Source: Candidatus Bathyarchaeota archaeon B23 (GTDB lineage: Archaea; Thermoproteota; Bathyarchaeia; TCS64; B23). Taken from it: a DNA stretch of 5,185 nt. The position numbers and the translations under genes are program-made. The notes below the pieces were generated by a model. The model ran no database searches. It was given only the letters and a program-made list of their open reading frames with translations, and was not told where the DNA came from. Shown here piece after piece: positions 4,916-5,185 of this stretch; within the stretch, counting starts at the first letter, position 1; each line of letters opens with the position of its first letter. Where the stretch lies: NCBI GenBank assembly GCA_001593875.1, contig LUCA01000060.1, positions 1-5,185 on the forward strand, in the 5' to 3' direction.

Positions 4916-5185
4916 GATGTGGAGAGAATCCGTAGGGACTTCCCGATTCTGGAGACGGGGATCATCTACCTGGACAACGCCGCCAGCAGCCTCACCCCAG
5001 AGCCGGTGCTGGAGAAGATGCTGGAGTATTACCATCAGTATAGGGCGAATGTGGAGAGGGGCGTCCACCGGTTGTCGCAGAGGGCGAGCGAGGAGTATGA
5101 GGAGGCCCATAGGAAGGTGGCGAGATTCATCGGGGCCGAGTCCTGGAGGAACGTCGTCTTCACCAGGAACACCAGTGAGAGCATA
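4913..5185 (+). CDS. SufS-like cysteine desulfurase (class V aminotransferase fold), N-terminal part, cut by window edge
   Basis: The frame is open for 91 codons from TTG at 4913 to the end of the window. Its motifs are those of the SufS/CsdA group: RRDFPIL (7-13), IIYLDNAASSLTPEPV (17-32), ANVERGVHRLSQRA (45-58), YEEAHRKVARFIGA (62-75), and VVFTRNTSESI (81-91), the last being the loop that helps hold the PLP phosphate. The enzyme removes sulfur from cysteine as a persulfide for iron-sulfur cluster or other sulfur transfer. The PLP-binding Lys and active-site Cys lie outside the window, so a related cysteine lyase cannot be excluded. ATG at 4917 is out of frame and would give an unrelated protein. 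TTG is preferred because GGAGG stands 8 nt upstream. SufB/SufC partners, if adjacent, would be downstream of the window. Confidence 0.9.
   Translation, partial: MDVERIRRDFPILETGIIYLDNAASSLTPEPVLEKMLEYYHQYRANVERGVHRLSQRASEEYEEAHRKVARFIGAESWRNVVFTRNTSESI

Noticed and set aside
4917..4921. ATG at 4917 as the start of the last gene
   Set aside because: It is out of frame with the cysteine desulfurase motifs. The correct frame requires TTG at 4913 or GTG at 4919.
1..5185. CRISPR array, tRNA, insertion sequence or attachment site
   Set aside because: No regular spaced repeats, cloverleaf-like segment, transposase motif or terminal repeats were seen on either strand.

Overview
The window looks like GC-rich archaeal chromosome, most likely from a thermophilic Thermoproteota or Bathyarchaeia-type lineage. 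Supporting signs are AT-rich TATA-like boxes about 26 nt upstream of starts or predicted transcription starts, a mix of apparently leaderless genes and genes with GGAGG/GGTG-type ribosome sites, frequent GTG/TTG starts, heavy use of AGG for arginine, an adjacent thiolase + DUF35 pair, and a small single-finger C2H2 protein. The lineage is an inference; no rRNA or other marker gene is present.

Layout. (1) Positions 1-270, minus strand: the N-terminal 90 codons of an M20-family metallopeptidase/deacylase, cut by the window edge. (2) Positions 271-349: a short divergent promoter region. (3) Positions 350-3067, plus strand: a three-gene run of a thiolase-superfamily protein, a small DUF35 zinc-ribbon/OB protein 3 nt behind it, and after 33 nt a class III (CaiB/BaiF) CoA-transferase. 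(4) Positions 3064-4368, minus strand: a 12-helix MFS transporter of the sugar-porter/NiaP/SV2-like type, convergent with the CoA-transferase and sharing a CTAG stop overlap with it. (5) Positions 4409-4708, minus strand: a 99-residue protein with one C-terminal C2H2 zinc finger, 40 nt upstream of the transporter. (6) Positions 4709-4912: an AT-richer divergent promoter region. (7) Positions 4913-5185, plus strand: the first 91 codons of a SufS-like cysteine desulfurase, cut by the window edge.

How the genes may work together. The thiolase-like protein, DUF35 protein and CoA-transferase form a plausible acyl-CoA module: the CoA-transferase would activate a carboxylic acid and the thiolase-fold/DUF35 complex would act on a C-C bond of the CoA ester. 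The convergent transporter could import the acid. The most notable point is that the thiolase homologue has alanine at the position of the nucleophilic cysteine (residue 85), while the neighbouring motifs and two active-site histidines are kept. It is therefore unlikely to be a normal acetoacetyl-CoA thiolase of the mevalonate pathway. It may instead be a CoA-dependent aldolase/lyase, as known for the Ltp2-ChsH2(DUF35) steroid aldolase. The substrate cannot be read from the sequence. The M20 and SufS genes look like unrelated neighbours.
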